A program made the translations under genes and the position numbers. The notes beneath the pieces were generated by a model that saw only the letters and a list, made by a program, of their open reading frames with translations, had not been told where the DNA came from and ran no database searches. A stretch of 64,000 nt of DNA, taken from contig NZ_RQHT01000015.1 in assembly GCF_004770905.1 (NCBI RefSeq), positions 124,001-188,000 on the forward strand, read 5' to 3'. Origin of the DNA: Leptospira bandrabouensis (GTDB lineage Bacteria; Spirochaetota; Leptospiria; Leptospirales; Leptospiraceae). Below, one piece after another: positions 42,476 to 52,859 of this stretch (the first letter of the stretch is position 1; each line of letters opens with the position of its first letter).

Positions 42476-44223
42476 GTTTGTTGGATCACTTTCCCTTCGG
42501 ATAATTCAATTTTTTGGTCGCATCCATCTATCGTAGACAACCGATGTGCAATTATAAATATCGTAATCGATTTATCTAACGAATCAATTGATTCCATAAC
42601 TGCTTTTTCCGTGTCGTTATCTAATGCACTTGTTGCTTCGTCTAAAAAAATCACTTCCGCATCTTTGTATAATGCTCTTGCGATCCCTATTCGTTGCCTT
42701 TGTCCACCGGATAGTTTTACACCTCTCTCTCCGACAAACGTATCATAACCATCTGGTAACTGCTCGATGTGCTCAGAAATTTGCGCTTTCTTCGCTGCAA
42801 TTTTTAATTTTTCAAAATCGATTTCTTCTTTTCTATAACCAAAGGCGATATTTTCGGCAATGGAAGAATCTGACAAAAAGATATTTTGTGGAACATGTGC
42901 TAGGTTGTTTTGCCAGAGTCTTAGATTTTCTTCATTCAACTCAATTCCATCTACATGAATATTACCTTTGGAAGGTACAAGAAGCCCCATCAGTAAATCC
43001 ATAAGTGTACTTTTTCCACTTCCCGTTTGTCCAACAATTCCAACCCTACTTCCTTTAGGAATTGTTAAACTCACATTTGAAATTACATCTTTCTTAGATT
43101 CCTCATACGCGAAACTTATGTTATCAATTTTTATATTTTGTTTGAAAGCTAATTTTCCAATTGGTCGATTTGAATTCGCCGTCTTGATCGGTTGATTCAA
43201 AAGCTCTACCACATTCGACAAATTTTCCCGACCAGACCTAAGATTTGACCAAGAATAATAACTTTGTTGTAATATAGGTAAAACCCTTTGCGCAGCAATG
43301 GCTAGTGATCCCAAAATCGGAAGTGCAGACATTAGTGAATCATTTGATCTTCCGAAATGATATGCAAATATTCCAATCAAAGCCATTCCCAATGATTCCA
43401 CTACATACCGAGGACTGGCACTATAATAATAATTTTCCGCAGAAGCTTTTCTATAAAGTGAATCTGAAACACGGTAGGTGTTCAAAAAATAACTTTGTGT
43501 TCCATCTAACAAAATATCGCGGATCCCACCCATACCTTCCTGGAGAGATTTTTGAACAGTTGTTAAATTTTTTGTTAAAATTTCTCCATTTTTTTGGAGT
43601 TTTGTTTTTGAATACAATGCAACAAAAATATAGAGTATTATAAAAAACGAAAAAGAAATCAAAGTAGTCTTTGTATCTATCACCAACAATCCAACAATGA
43701 TAAATAATAAAATAACTACCGAAGAAAGCAGAGTCAGAATGGGAGTAACAATCTGAGTAACGACGCTACTGGCCTTTGACGTAATTCCTGTGATCACCTC
43801 TGCACTATTACGGTTAATATGCACATAATAAGGTTGAAAAAGTGTTCTTTTGTATATTTCGTAACTGATGTCTGCACCAATCCCAAAAGACAATCTAGTG
43901 GTGGCGTAAATTAATAAAAGTCTCATTGCTCCAGAAACCAAAGAAGCAAGTATAAACCCAGCAGTCACATAAACTAATACAGTAGAAGCGTCATTTACTT
44001 CCAATACCCTCCACAAAAACTGAAGTTCTTCCAATTTAAAAATCTGAGTGGGATTGGTAAGAGCAGCTAAAAAAGGTACGACTGCACCTATACTAAAAAT
44101 TTCTGCAAAAGATGTGAATATGATTAATACGAACAATAAAAATAATTGATGTTTTCTGCGAGGCTTAATTGAACTCCAAAAACTAAGATATAGTTCATCT
44201 AAAATCAACCTAGAGAATTTCAC
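42472..44223 (-). CDS. ABC exporter, fused permease and ATPase (MsbA/PglK type)
   Basis: A 583-residue half-transporter. The N-terminal part (about 20-330) has six hydrophobic segments; the ATPase has Walker A GQTGSGKST, Q-loop region HVPQNIFLSD, signature LSGGQRQRIGIARAL, Walker B VIFLDEATSALD and the switch His in IAHRLSTID. It likely works as a dimer. In a locus with no visible Wzx flippase, it may flip lipid-linked oligosaccharide, as PglK does, or export another lipid. Substrate inferred from context only. Confidence 0.9.
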   Translation of the reverse strand: MKFSRLILDELYLSFWSSIKPRRKHQLFLLFVLIIFTSFAEIFSIGAVVPFLAALTNPTQIFKLEELQFLWRVLEVNDASTVLVYVTAGFILASLVSGAMRLLLIYATTRLSFGIGADISYEIYKRTLFQPYYVHINRNSAEVITGITSKASSVVTQIVTPILTLLSSVVILLFIIVGLLVIDTKTTLISFSFFIILYIFVALYSKTKLQKNGEILTKNLTTVQKSLQEGMGGIRDILLDGTQSYFLNTYRVSDSLYRKASAENYYYSASPRYVVESLGMALIGIFAYHFGRSNDSLMSALPILGSLAIAAQRVLPILQQSYYSWSNLRSGRENLSNVVELLNQPIKTANSNRPIGKLAFKQNIKIDNISFAYEESKKDVISNVSLTIPKGSRVGIVGQTGSGKSTLMDLLMGLLVPSKGNIHVDGIELNEENLRLWQNNLAHVPQNIFLSDSSIAENIAFGYRKEEIDFEKLKIAAKKAQISEHIEQLPDGYDTFVGERGVKLSGGQRQRIGIARALYKDAEVIFLDEATSALDNDTEKAVMESIDSLDKSITIFIIAHRLSTIDGCDQKIELSEGKVIQQT

Positions 44224-44232
44224 AAACCTATC

Positions 44233-45312
44233 CTAACCTACCATCCTTACTACTTCCTCTGCAATCGCAGGAGAAGAAGTAAGCCCAGGGCTTTCAATCC
44301 CTAATAAATGGATCCAATTAGATTCTTTATGAATCACAAAATCTTTCACTGCGTCCCCATTCAAAAACAATCGAGGCCGTAACCCTACGTATCCCTCACT
44401 CAAATCTTCTTCTTTATAAAAATCTATGGTCTTTCGCAAAGACTCATAATAAACACTTCTTTGAGTATTGATCGAATAATCTTCTTTTGAAGAAGCCCAA
44501 TTTGAATTGGGGCCTGCGTATGCATCTCCCCCCAAATGGAAAGTATAATGAACACCCAATGCTGTAGAAGTCTTCATGGGCAAAGGATAAACTAAAGTTT
44601 CATAGGGAAGTTGTTTGTTTAATCGGAAATATTCACCTTTATTGGGACGGATTTCATAGTCGTTTCCTTTTGAATCAGATATTAATAATTCATCCGAATA
44701 TAAGCCGCATGCATTTACAAATATATCAGCTTCAATTTCTTCTTTTACATTTGATTGTAAGTCCAATGCAAAAACTTCATCGTTTTCTCTAACTACCTTC
44801 TTGTTTTTCAAGACTTTAACGCCGGCCTCTTCTCCCAATTGCCACAATACTTTTAAGTAAGAAGGGACATCCACAATTCCTGTTTTTGGAATCCAAAGTG
44901 CAGATTTTCCCAATACATGTTTCCAATAATTTCCGGGATTTGACTTTAGTTCTAAATTTGGGATTCCGAGGCTTTTTCCATTGGCAAAGAGTTTTTCAAT
45001 TTCATTTTGTTTGTCTTTCTCTTCTGTTAATGTATCTGATATTCCAGTGGTAATGACTTTCCCACAAATGGAAAAAGGTATCTTATTTTTTTCAAAAAAA
45101 GGAACAGCAAGTTCATAACCGCGAAAACATAACTTTGATTTTAATGAGGTTGAATCGTAATATATACCGGAATGTAACACTCCTGAATTGCGACCACTAA
45201 TGCCATCACCTGCATTTTCCGATTTTTCAAATACATAAACTTCGAAACCAGCTTTTGCAAAAAGATAAGCGATCCATGAACCGATGATTCCAGAACCAAC
45301 AACAATCACCAT
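44233..45312 (-). CDS. FAD-dependent oxidase, L-2-hydroxyglutarate oxidase (LhgO)-like
   Basis: A 359-residue DAO-family flavoprotein with FAD loop MVIVVGSGIIGSWIAYLFAKAGFEVYVFEK, then GISGRNSGVLHSGIYYDSTSLKSKLC, which is characteristic of LhgO, and VNACGLYSDEL and GIESPGLTSSPAIAEEV near the end. It would oxidise a 2-hydroxy acid or amine substrate. It directly follows a D-2-hydroxyacid dehydrogenase gene (3-base gap), so the two may work on one hydroxy/keto acid. Why such a pair lies in an O-antigen operon is unclear. Confidence 0.85.
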   Translation of the reverse strand: MVIVVGSGIIGSWIAYLFAKAGFEVYVFEKSENAGDGISGRNSGVLHSGIYYDSTSLKSKLCFRGYELAVPFFEKNKIPFSICGKVITTGISDTLTEEKDKQNEIEKLFANGKSLGIPNLELKSNPGNYWKHVLGKSALWIPKTGIVDVPSYLKVLWQLGEEAGVKVLKNKKVVRENDEVFALDLQSNVKEEIEADIFVNACGLYSDELLISDSKGNDYEIRPNKGEYFRLNKQLPYETLVYPLPMKTSTALGVHYTFHLGGDAYAGPNSNWASSKEDYSINTQRSVYYESLRKTIDFYKEEDLSEGYVGLRPRLFLNGDAVKDFVIHKESNWIHLLGIESPGLTSSPAIAEEVVRMVG

Positions 45313-45315
45313 CCC

Positions 45316-46323
45316 CTAAACCACTCTCTCCCAACGCCCACCATTAAAAAACCCAACAACATTTTCTGATGCTTCTCTTTCCATATCTTCTCTACAATCG
45401 TTGGAACAAGAACCCATATGTTGGGTCAAAATCACATTTTCTAAAGTAGATAACGGCCCTTTATATGGTTCCTCTTCAAATACATCCATAGCAGCAGCGG
45501 AAATTAAATTCTCTTGTAAAACTTTATATAAATCGTTTTCATTTACGATTCCACCTCTTGCGGTGTTGATTAAAACGGCACTCGACTTCATGAGTGACAT
45601 CTTTTTATAATTGAGTAGGTTTTTTGTTTGTGCAGTCAAAGGCACATGAATCGTAATCGCGTCAGACATTTTTAACAAACTATCTAAATCAACTTGTTTA
45701 ATAGTAGTTGCGTCCCAATTTTTTCCTAAATCACGGTTCACCTGATAAAGGTTAGAAGCGACATCACTAAGCAAACGAATCGAATCTTTCATTTCGATTA
45801 AATCACAAACTAGAATTTCTTTTGGTAAATAACCTAAAAGATGAGAAGCAACTCGCTTTCCAATCCTTCCAAATCCCAAGATCCCAACCGTAGCTCCACC
45901 GATTCGCTCGCCGTATGGTCTTGTCCACTCACCTTTTCGGATTTCCCTATCTGCATACGTAACCTTTCGCATGGCATCTACGATCAGGCAAACTGCTAGT
46001 TCCGATACTGCTGGTGAAACTGCATCGGGAGTATAAGCAACGGCAATTCCCTTTTCTTTACAAAGACCAAGAGGAACACTATCGAGACCCACACCGACTC
46101 GTGAAATCAATTTTATAGATTTCGAATTGGTGACGAGATCCGTTAGATCCTCTGTACCAGCAATCAATGCATCAAAGTCACGGGCAGACTCAGATACTTC
46201 AATGGGTTTCATCTTTCTGCCAAGCGGGTTTACCATAACCTCATGCCCATTAGATACTAAAATATCGAGAGCTACTTTACTTGTGCGACAAAATGGAAAT
46301 GTAGAAACAAAAACTTTAGCCAA
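45316..46323 (-). CDS. D-2-hydroxyacid dehydrogenase (phosphoglycerate dehydrogenase-like)
   Basis: A 335-residue NAD-linked dehydrogenase. ISRVGVGLDSVPL, NAD loop VGILGFGRIGKRVA, INTARGGIVNENDL with the substrate Arg, VFEEEPYKGPLS with the Glu, and LTQHMGSCSND with the catalytic His are all present. Length fits the short SerA-like type without regulatory domain. It lies between the fcl-like gene and the FAD oxidase. Substrate is unknown; a 2-keto/2-hydroxy acid linked to a sugar substituent (for example a lactyl or glyceryl group) is one possibility. Confidence 0.88.
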   Translation of the reverse strand: MAKVFVSTFPFCRTSKVALDILVSNGHEVMVNPLGRKMKPIEVSESARDFDALIAGTEDLTDLVTNSKSIKLISRVGVGLDSVPLGLCKEKGIAVAYTPDAVSPAVSELAVCLIVDAMRKVTYADREIRKGEWTRPYGERIGGATVGILGFGRIGKRVASHLLGYLPKEILVCDLIEMKDSIRLLSDVASNLYQVNRDLGKNWDATTIKQVDLDSLLKMSDAITIHVPLTAQTKNLLNYKKMSLMKSSAVLINTARGGIVNENDLYKVLQENLISAAAMDVFEEEPYKGPLSTLENVILTQHMGSCSNDCREDMEREASENVVGFFNGGRWERVV

Positions 46324-46326
46324 TGT

Positions 46327-47274
46327 TTATTTTCCGTTTTCTAGAAAGTCATTGTAGGCTGCTCGAACTCCGTCTTTTAATTCCACTTCATGTTTCCAAC
46401 CCATCTTGTGAAGTTTAGAAACATCCAATAGTTTTCTAGGAGTTCCATCTGGTTTCGTTAGATCAAAAGTCAAATTGCCTTCGTAACCAACTACACTTTT
46501 GACAGTTTCTGCTAATTCTTTAATGCTTACTTCAATTCCAGAACCAACATTTACATGTTCCCCACCTTTCGGATCTGTGGTTACATCATAATTTTGCATC
46601 AGAAAAATACAGGCCCTAGCCATATCATCAGAATACAAAAACTCACGTAATGGTTTGCCTGTTCCCCAAATTACAACTTCTGGTAATTTTTGAATCTTTG
46701 CTTCGTGGAAACGACGAAGGAGAGCAGGTAATACATGAGAATTTTCTGGATGATAATTATCTCCTGGACCATATAAATTTGTAGGCATTACGGATATGTA
46801 ATTTGTTCCATACTGACGATTGTAGGATTGACACATAACGATACCGGCAATTTTTGCTACCGCATAAGGTTCATTCGTTGGTTCTAGCTTACCATCCATT
46901 AATTGCCCTTCATCCATAGGTTGTTTGGCAAATTTTGGATAAATACAGGAGGAACCTAAAAAACATAATTTTTTCACACCGTTTCTATACGCGGCATCAA
47001 TGATATTATTTTGAATTTGTAGGTTTGAAAATATAAACTCTGCAGGATAAGTGTTATTTGCATGAATCCCGCCTACTTTAGCAGCTGCTAAAAAAACATA
47101 TTCAGGTTTTTCCTTTGCAAAAAAATCGTACACTTGCGTTTGATCTGCCAGGTCCATCTCTGCATGAGTCCTACCAATGATGTTCTTAAATCCTTGTTGT
47201 TTGAGTAGTCGAACCAGTGCAGATCCGACTAAACCCTTATGCCCAGCTATATATATTTTGGAATCTTGATTCAA
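46327..47274 (-). CDS. fcl: GDP-L-fucose synthase (WcaG/Fcl)
   Basis: A 315-residue extended SDR. The N-terminus [55 protein letters not shown] with Tyr-x3-Lys and [27 protein letters not shown] are close to canonical Fcl. It converts GDP-4-keto-6-deoxymannose to GDP-L-fucose (or a related 6-deoxyhexose). Gmd, which makes the substrate, is not in the window. It is the first biosynthetic gene after the regulator. Confidence 0.93.
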   Translation of the reverse strand: MNQDSKIYIAGHKGLVGSALVRLLKQQGFKNIIGRTHAEMDLADQTQVYDFFAKEKPEYVFLAAAKVGGIHANNTYPAEFIFSNLQIQNNIIDAAYRNGVKKLCFLGSSCIYPKFAKQPMDEGQLMDGKLEPTNEPYAVAKIAGIVMCQSYNRQYGTNYISVMPTNLYGPGDNYHPENSHVLPALLRRFHEAKIQKLPEVVIWGTGKPLREFLYSDDMARACIFLMQNYDVTTDPKGGEHVNVGSGIEVSIKELAETVKSVVGYEGNLTFDLTKPDGTPRKLLDVSKLHKMGWKHEVELKDGVRAAYNDFLENGK

Positions 47275-47319
47275 TTGACCCTGCCTTAAAAATAATTAAC
47301 TTTCTCATTGATACGAGCA

Positions 47320-47661
47320 TTATGCTTCCAAACTTTCTAAGTTGCCACCTAACTTTTCTACTTCGCTACGAAGGGCTTCGTATTCTCTTTTTTTAATTTC
47401 ATAAAAATGGAGAGTCATATGAGCCTTTTCTTCGATTCCTCGCGGCGTCAGTAAATAGGTGTAAGAAAGTTTATTTTTATTATTACGAAAATTATTCATT
47501 TTGATTAGGCCCTTATCTAAAAATGCCTTCAAAATATAGTTCACCTTTCCCAAACTAAGGCCCAAAACATCCGATGCGTCTCTTTGGGACAAATGCGGAT
47601 TCTCCTCAAGTAACTGAAGTAATTTGAGGTGGTGGTCGCTGTATTCGTAATTTTCTTTCAT
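47320..47661 (-). CDS. MarR family EPS-associated transcriptional regulator
   Basis: A 113-residue winged-helix protein. The helix-turn-helix is LSQRDASDVLGLSLGKVNYILKAFLDKG (about 24-51), followed by a wing, and the last 35 residues form a helix of charged residues likely used to dimerise. Proteins of this kind head exopolysaccharide or O-antigen operons. It is the first gene of the 47-kb minus-strand operon, and the inverted repeats just upstream are candidate binding sites. No Shine-Dalgarno sequence precedes the ATG; a short hairpin lies about 25 bases before it. Confidence 0.88.
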   Translation of the reverse strand: MKENYEYSDHHLKLLQLLEENPHLSQRDASDVLGLSLGKVNYILKAFLDKGLIKMNNFRNNKNKLSYTYLLTPRGIEEKAHMTLHFYEIKKREYEALRSEVEKLGGNLESLEA

Positions 47662-47685
47662 GGAGGTGGTTTGTGCCCTTTGGGG

Positions 47686-47702
47686 ATTCCCTAAAAGGGA
47701 AT
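47686..47702 (-). other. short perfect hairpin in the leader of the polysaccharide operon
   Basis: ATTCCCT, three bases AAA, then AGGGAAT: a perfect 7-base-pair stem with a 3-base loop. It lies about 25 bases upstream of the regulator start codon, between the candidate promoter and the gene. It is not followed by a U-tract on either strand, so it does not look like an intrinsic terminator. It might affect translation or RNA stability, or be a protein site. Confidence 0.5.
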
Positions 47703-47757
47703 GGCACTTACGAAAAGGGAACCCTAGGCATAGCTTCGCCCCCTGAGTCCCATTGTT

Positions 47758-47786
47758 TTTACAAAATGTGTTCAGTATTTGAACAA
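47758..47786 (-). promoter_or_regulatory. weak candidate promoter of the polysaccharide operon
   Basis: On the minus strand TTGTTC (47,786-47,781) and TGTAAA (47,763-47,758) are 17 bases apart and point to the regulator gene. Match to sigma-70 boxes is only partial (about 3/6 and 4/6). The -35 box lies within inverted repeat I, which would allow repression by binding there. Inference from sequence only. Confidence 0.3.
47769..47785. promoter_or_regulatory. inverted repeat I, candidate operator
   Basis: TGTTCA-GTATT-TGAACA is a perfect 6-5-6 dyad. A second near-identical dyad lies 34 bases away centre to centre, about three helix turns. Both are upstream of the MarR-type regulator gene at 47.66 kb and are good candidates for its own operator. 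Confidence 0.6.
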
Positions 47787-47802
47787 AGTAAAGAAATTTT
47801 TT

Positions 47803-47818
47803 TGTTCAGAATTTGAAC
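47803..47818. promoter_or_regulatory. inverted repeat II, candidate operator
   Basis: TGTTCA-GAATT-TGAAC repeats the dyad I sequence, with the last base of the right arm changed (C instead of A). Same half-site, same 5-base spacer length and same orientation support a shared binding factor for the two dyads. Confidence 0.55.
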
Positions 47819-47945
47819 CAAAAATGCCAACGTAGATGCCTTCGAGAGCCCCTCTCTTCAAGGAAACATTCCTCTTCACTGAAATACCAATCAGATTACC
47901 ATTGGAACACCAACTAAGATAGATATAGAAACAAAACTTTGGTCC

Positions 47946-47960
47946 ACAGTTCAAAACTGT
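47946..47960. promoter_or_regulatory. inverted repeat III (ACAGTT-CAA-AACTGT)
   Basis: A perfect 6-3-6 dyad in the intergenic region between the regulator and the acyltransferase. Its half-site differs from dyads I and II, so another factor or none may bind. No function is claimed beyond the observed symmetry. Confidence 0.4.
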
Positions 47961-47980
47961 TTCCTCTATTCACTTACCAA

Positions 47981-47997
47981 ATTTACAAATTGTAAAT
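47981..47997. promoter_or_regulatory. perfect 17-bp palindrome (ATTTACAA-A-TTGTAAAT)
   Basis: Eight-base arms around one central base, with no mismatch. It resembles dyads used by winged-helix regulators in general form (TACAA-n-TTGTA). It lies about 180 bases upstream of the PlsC-like gene at 48,176 and about 200 bases from dyads I and II on the other side, so it could serve either direction. Regulator unknown. Confidence 0.5.
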
Positions 47998-48175
47998 CGA
48001 TCACCCTTGGACGGAAACGTTTTTCACACAAAACTTCCATTAGGTTTTTTAATCTTTGTTCTCATTTTCGAAAACTACAAATTTCGGATTTACCGATTCC
48101 TTTGACTACAAATCGGCAGTGATTCCAATCAGATTGCAATTGACTTTTCGGTAGGCAAAAGAGATACCATTCGCA

Positions 48176-49291
48176 ATGAAACCAAAAAAACATACGGTTC
48201 CTTATGATTTCCTTATCAGATTAGTAAGTTTAGGAAAAGGGGTGGTTTTCCATTCTGTAGAAGAAAATTTTTCAGACAATGTGGAACATTTTGAAACACC
48301 CTACCCGTCTGCATTACTTTGCAACCATGTTTCTGAAGCGGACGTTGTGTCTCTTTCTATGGTTTATCGTAGACTCGAACCCAAAATCAAAATGATCATT
48401 CCCGCAAGAGAAGACATCTTACAACCTGGATTTCTGCAAAAAGAATTTCGATCCAAAGGAATTTTAAAATGGATTTTGCGACTGATAGATACATCCAAAA
48501 TCATTCCTTTTTTATTACGATACATTGGTGCTGTACCGATCAAACGTCCTTTCCGAGATAATGCCCGAGCACTTTTAAAATCTGGAGAGCTAAGGGATAA
48601 GGTAGACAGCGAATGGACAGATCTAGTCGCAAATATCAAAAGGGGCCGCAATTTATTTATGTTTCCTGAGGGTACCTATAGCCATGACGGTTTTTTAAAC
48701 CAAATCAAACGTGGTGCCTACTACATCAGATCAAAAATAGATAGTTTGCATTTTAATAGTTTCACATTGACTTATGACCACCTCTCCTATCAAAAGACAA
48801 AACTATACATTAAATATGGTAAACCCTTCCATATTGAATCAAACCAGACGGCAGACCAAGTGGTCCGACTTGTAGGTGAAAAACTTGGAAAAAATTACAC
48901 AGTTACACTTGGGAACCTAACTTCCTTTATACTACTGAAGTTCGGTAAAGAAACCAAAATCAAAAAGGACCAATTGATCGATCTACTGATTAAAATCAAA
49001 AAACAGATAGAATCTAAGTTTCCCGAAATCACTGTAGCTTCCGAATTAAAAAAAGAAAGTTTTCATACACAACTTGAATCTTTATTTACCAAACTAAAAA
49101 AGTTTAAACTTGTTGATTGGGAAGAAGATTCAGTACAAACAAAAGAAATTTTGTATCATTTTCCAAAATCAAATCATAATTTAAAAAAGACAAATATTGT
49201 CTTGTATCACAGAAATCAGCTAACAGCCCATCTTAATCATTTAGAACAAGTTTGGGAGGGTCTTTTTTTAGAACCAAGGAGTTTCCAATGA
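48176..49291 (+). CDS. PlsC-like 1-acylglycerol-phosphate acyltransferase family protein
   Basis: A 371-residue protein. The acyltransferase motifs are NHVSEADVVSLSMVY (Asn-His-x4-Asp, about 45-51) and LFMFPEGTYSHDG (about 161-173). A hydrophobic stretch near KWILRLIDTSKIIPFLLRYIG separates them and may dip into the membrane. The last 100 residues are charged and contain no recognised domain. It probably acylates a lysophospholipid or related lipid. It is followed by a lipoprotein gene with a 4-base ATGA overlap. Confidence 0.82.
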   Translation: MKPKKHTVPYDFLIRLVSLGKGVVFHSVEENFSDNVEHFETPYPSALLCNHVSEADVVSLSMVYRRLEPKIKMIIPAREDILQPGFLQKEFRSKGILKWILRLIDTSKIIPFLLRYIGAVPIKRPFRDNARALLKSGELRDKVDSEWTDLVANIKRGRNLFMFPEGTYSHDGFLNQIKRGAYYIRSKIDSLHFNSFTLTYDHLSYQKTKLYIKYGKPFHIESNQTADQVVRLVGEKLGKNYTVTLGNLTSFILLKFGKETKIKKDQLIDLLIKIKKQIESKFPEITVASELKKESFHTQLESLFTKLKKFKLVDWEEDSVQTKEILYHFPKSNHNLKKTNIVLYHRNQLTAHLNHLEQVWEGLFLEPRSFQ

Positions 49292-49482
49292 AATCCATGA
49301 AGCCTATCCGTTTCGTTTTATTTCTTAGTTTGTTTTTTGTTGGATGCGGGACAATTTCGAGAGGTTGTGCCAAGTATTTCGGTTACGATGAAGTATGTGT
49401 GGATGGCGTGAAATATATCCAGTTTACTTCAGGAGCCAGCGTAAAATACAATCCCAATGGCACGGTGGCCACTTGTCGTTAA
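49288..49482 (+). CDS. small lipoprotein
   Basis: A 64-residue protein starting MKSMKPIRFVLFLSLFFVGCGTISRG: basic start, hydrophobic stretch and lipobox FVGC, so it should be lipid-modified at the Cys at about residue 20. The start at 49,288 is supported by AAGGAG upstream and by the 4-base overlap with the acyltransferase stop; an earlier in-frame start at 49,252 would spoil the signal peptide. The short mature part (CAKYFGYDEVCVDGVKY) has several Cys. Function unknown. Confidence 0.75.
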   Translation: MKSMKPIRFVLFLSLFFVGCGTISRGCAKYFGYDEVCVDGVKYIQFTSGASVKYNPNGTVATCR

Positions 49483-49506
49483 TATACAAAATAGATATCT
49501 TTTCCT

Positions 49507-50340
49507 TTACTGAAGACTTTTGGCGTTTTTTCTTACTTCCCAAAGTAAAATAGAACCTGCACAAGAGACATTGAGCGAATTCACTACACCAAACATAGGT
49601 ATGTTGACAATTGTGTCACATAAAGATTTTAAGTGAACGCTCATTCCTTTGGCCTCATTTCCTAAAATGATAAGAATCGGTGGTTTTAAATTTTGATTTC
49701 CTAAAGATTGAGATCCCAAGGAATCGGTTCCAACAACCTGAAGACCACACCTTTCTTTTTCTGTTTTGAGAAAAGTCTCCCATCTGGAAAGTGATTCCAC
49801 AAAAATTAATTTTGTGTGAAACAAACTCCCTAGGCTTGCACGAACTACCTTGGGGTCATAAACATCAATGGAATGTCCTAAAACAAAAACAGCATCCACT
49901 TGGAAAGCATCGGCAGAACGTAAAATGGAACCAAAGTTACCCAAGTCGCTAGGCCTATCAAAAAGTAGATAAAAAGGTTTATCCTTTTTTTCAAATTTTA
50001 AATCAGAAAAATCATACTGTCTGATTTTTGCAGTCACCATCAACTCCGATGGGTTTTCTTTTTCAGAAAGTTCTCCAAACAAATCGGGAGATATTTCGAT
50101 TTGTTTGGCAAAAGAAAATTTCTGTAACACTGATTCTCCCCAATGGGATAACTTCATACCATCGCTAAATAAAATACGAGTGATTTCCCAACCAGCCTCT
50201 ATCAGCTGTTTTATGCCTTCCGTTCCTTCAACAAAAACTTCTTTTTCTTGGCTTCGTTTGGAACGATTGGTTCGTAAAGCTGATAGAACCTGAAATTCAG
50301 CATTTCTGACGCTGATTTTAATAGGTCGTTTACCACTCAT
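49507..50340 (-). CDS. TrmH/SpoU family RNA 2'-O-methyltransferase
   Basis: A 277-residue SPOUT methyltransferase. The N-terminal RNA-binding part (QVLSALRTNRSKRSQEKEVFVEG) is followed by motif 1 region PSDLGNFGSILRSADAF, motif 2 ILGNEAKGMS and motif 3 IPMFGVVNSLNVSCAGSILLWE. These form the knotted SAM site. It probably methylates a ribose in 23S rRNA or tRNA. It converges with the small lipoprotein gene, with 24 bases between the two stops and no obvious terminator. Confidence 0.88.
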   Translation of the reverse strand: MSGKRPIKISVRNAEFQVLSALRTNRSKRSQEKEVFVEGTEGIKQLIEAGWEITRILFSDGMKLSHWGESVLQKFSFAKQIEISPDLFGELSEKENPSELMVTAKIRQYDFSDLKFEKKDKPFYLLFDRPSDLGNFGSILRSADAFQVDAVFVLGHSIDVYDPKVVRASLGSLFHTKLIFVESLSRWETFLKTEKERCGLQVVGTDSLGSQSLGNQNLKPPILIILGNEAKGMSVHLKSLCDTIVNIPMFGVVNSLNVSCAGSILLWEVRKNAKSLQ

Positions 50341-50348
50341 AACAATGG

Positions 50349-52855
<2,507 letters not shown>

Positions 52856-52859
<4 letters not shown>

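Larger units (their letters stand above)
47662..48175. other. intergenic region between divergent genes
   Basis: A 514-base stretch with no convincing gene. It holds the leader hairpin, the two TGTTCA dyads, two further dyads, and an 18-base imperfect direct repeat (CCAATCAGATT-n-C-n-ATTG) at 47,887-47,904 and 48,125-48,142; the second copy includes CAATC-A-GATTG, a perfect dyad, just before a TTGACT hexamer at about 48,140. Short open frames here have no family features. Confidence 0.7.

Noticed and set aside
47686..47702. Hairpin as a rho-independent terminator
   Set aside because: No T-tract follows the stem on either strand and it lies in the leader of an operon.
47772..47954. 60-residue open frame in the regulatory intergenic region
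   Set aside because: No ribosome site, no recognised motif, and it covers the inverted repeats.
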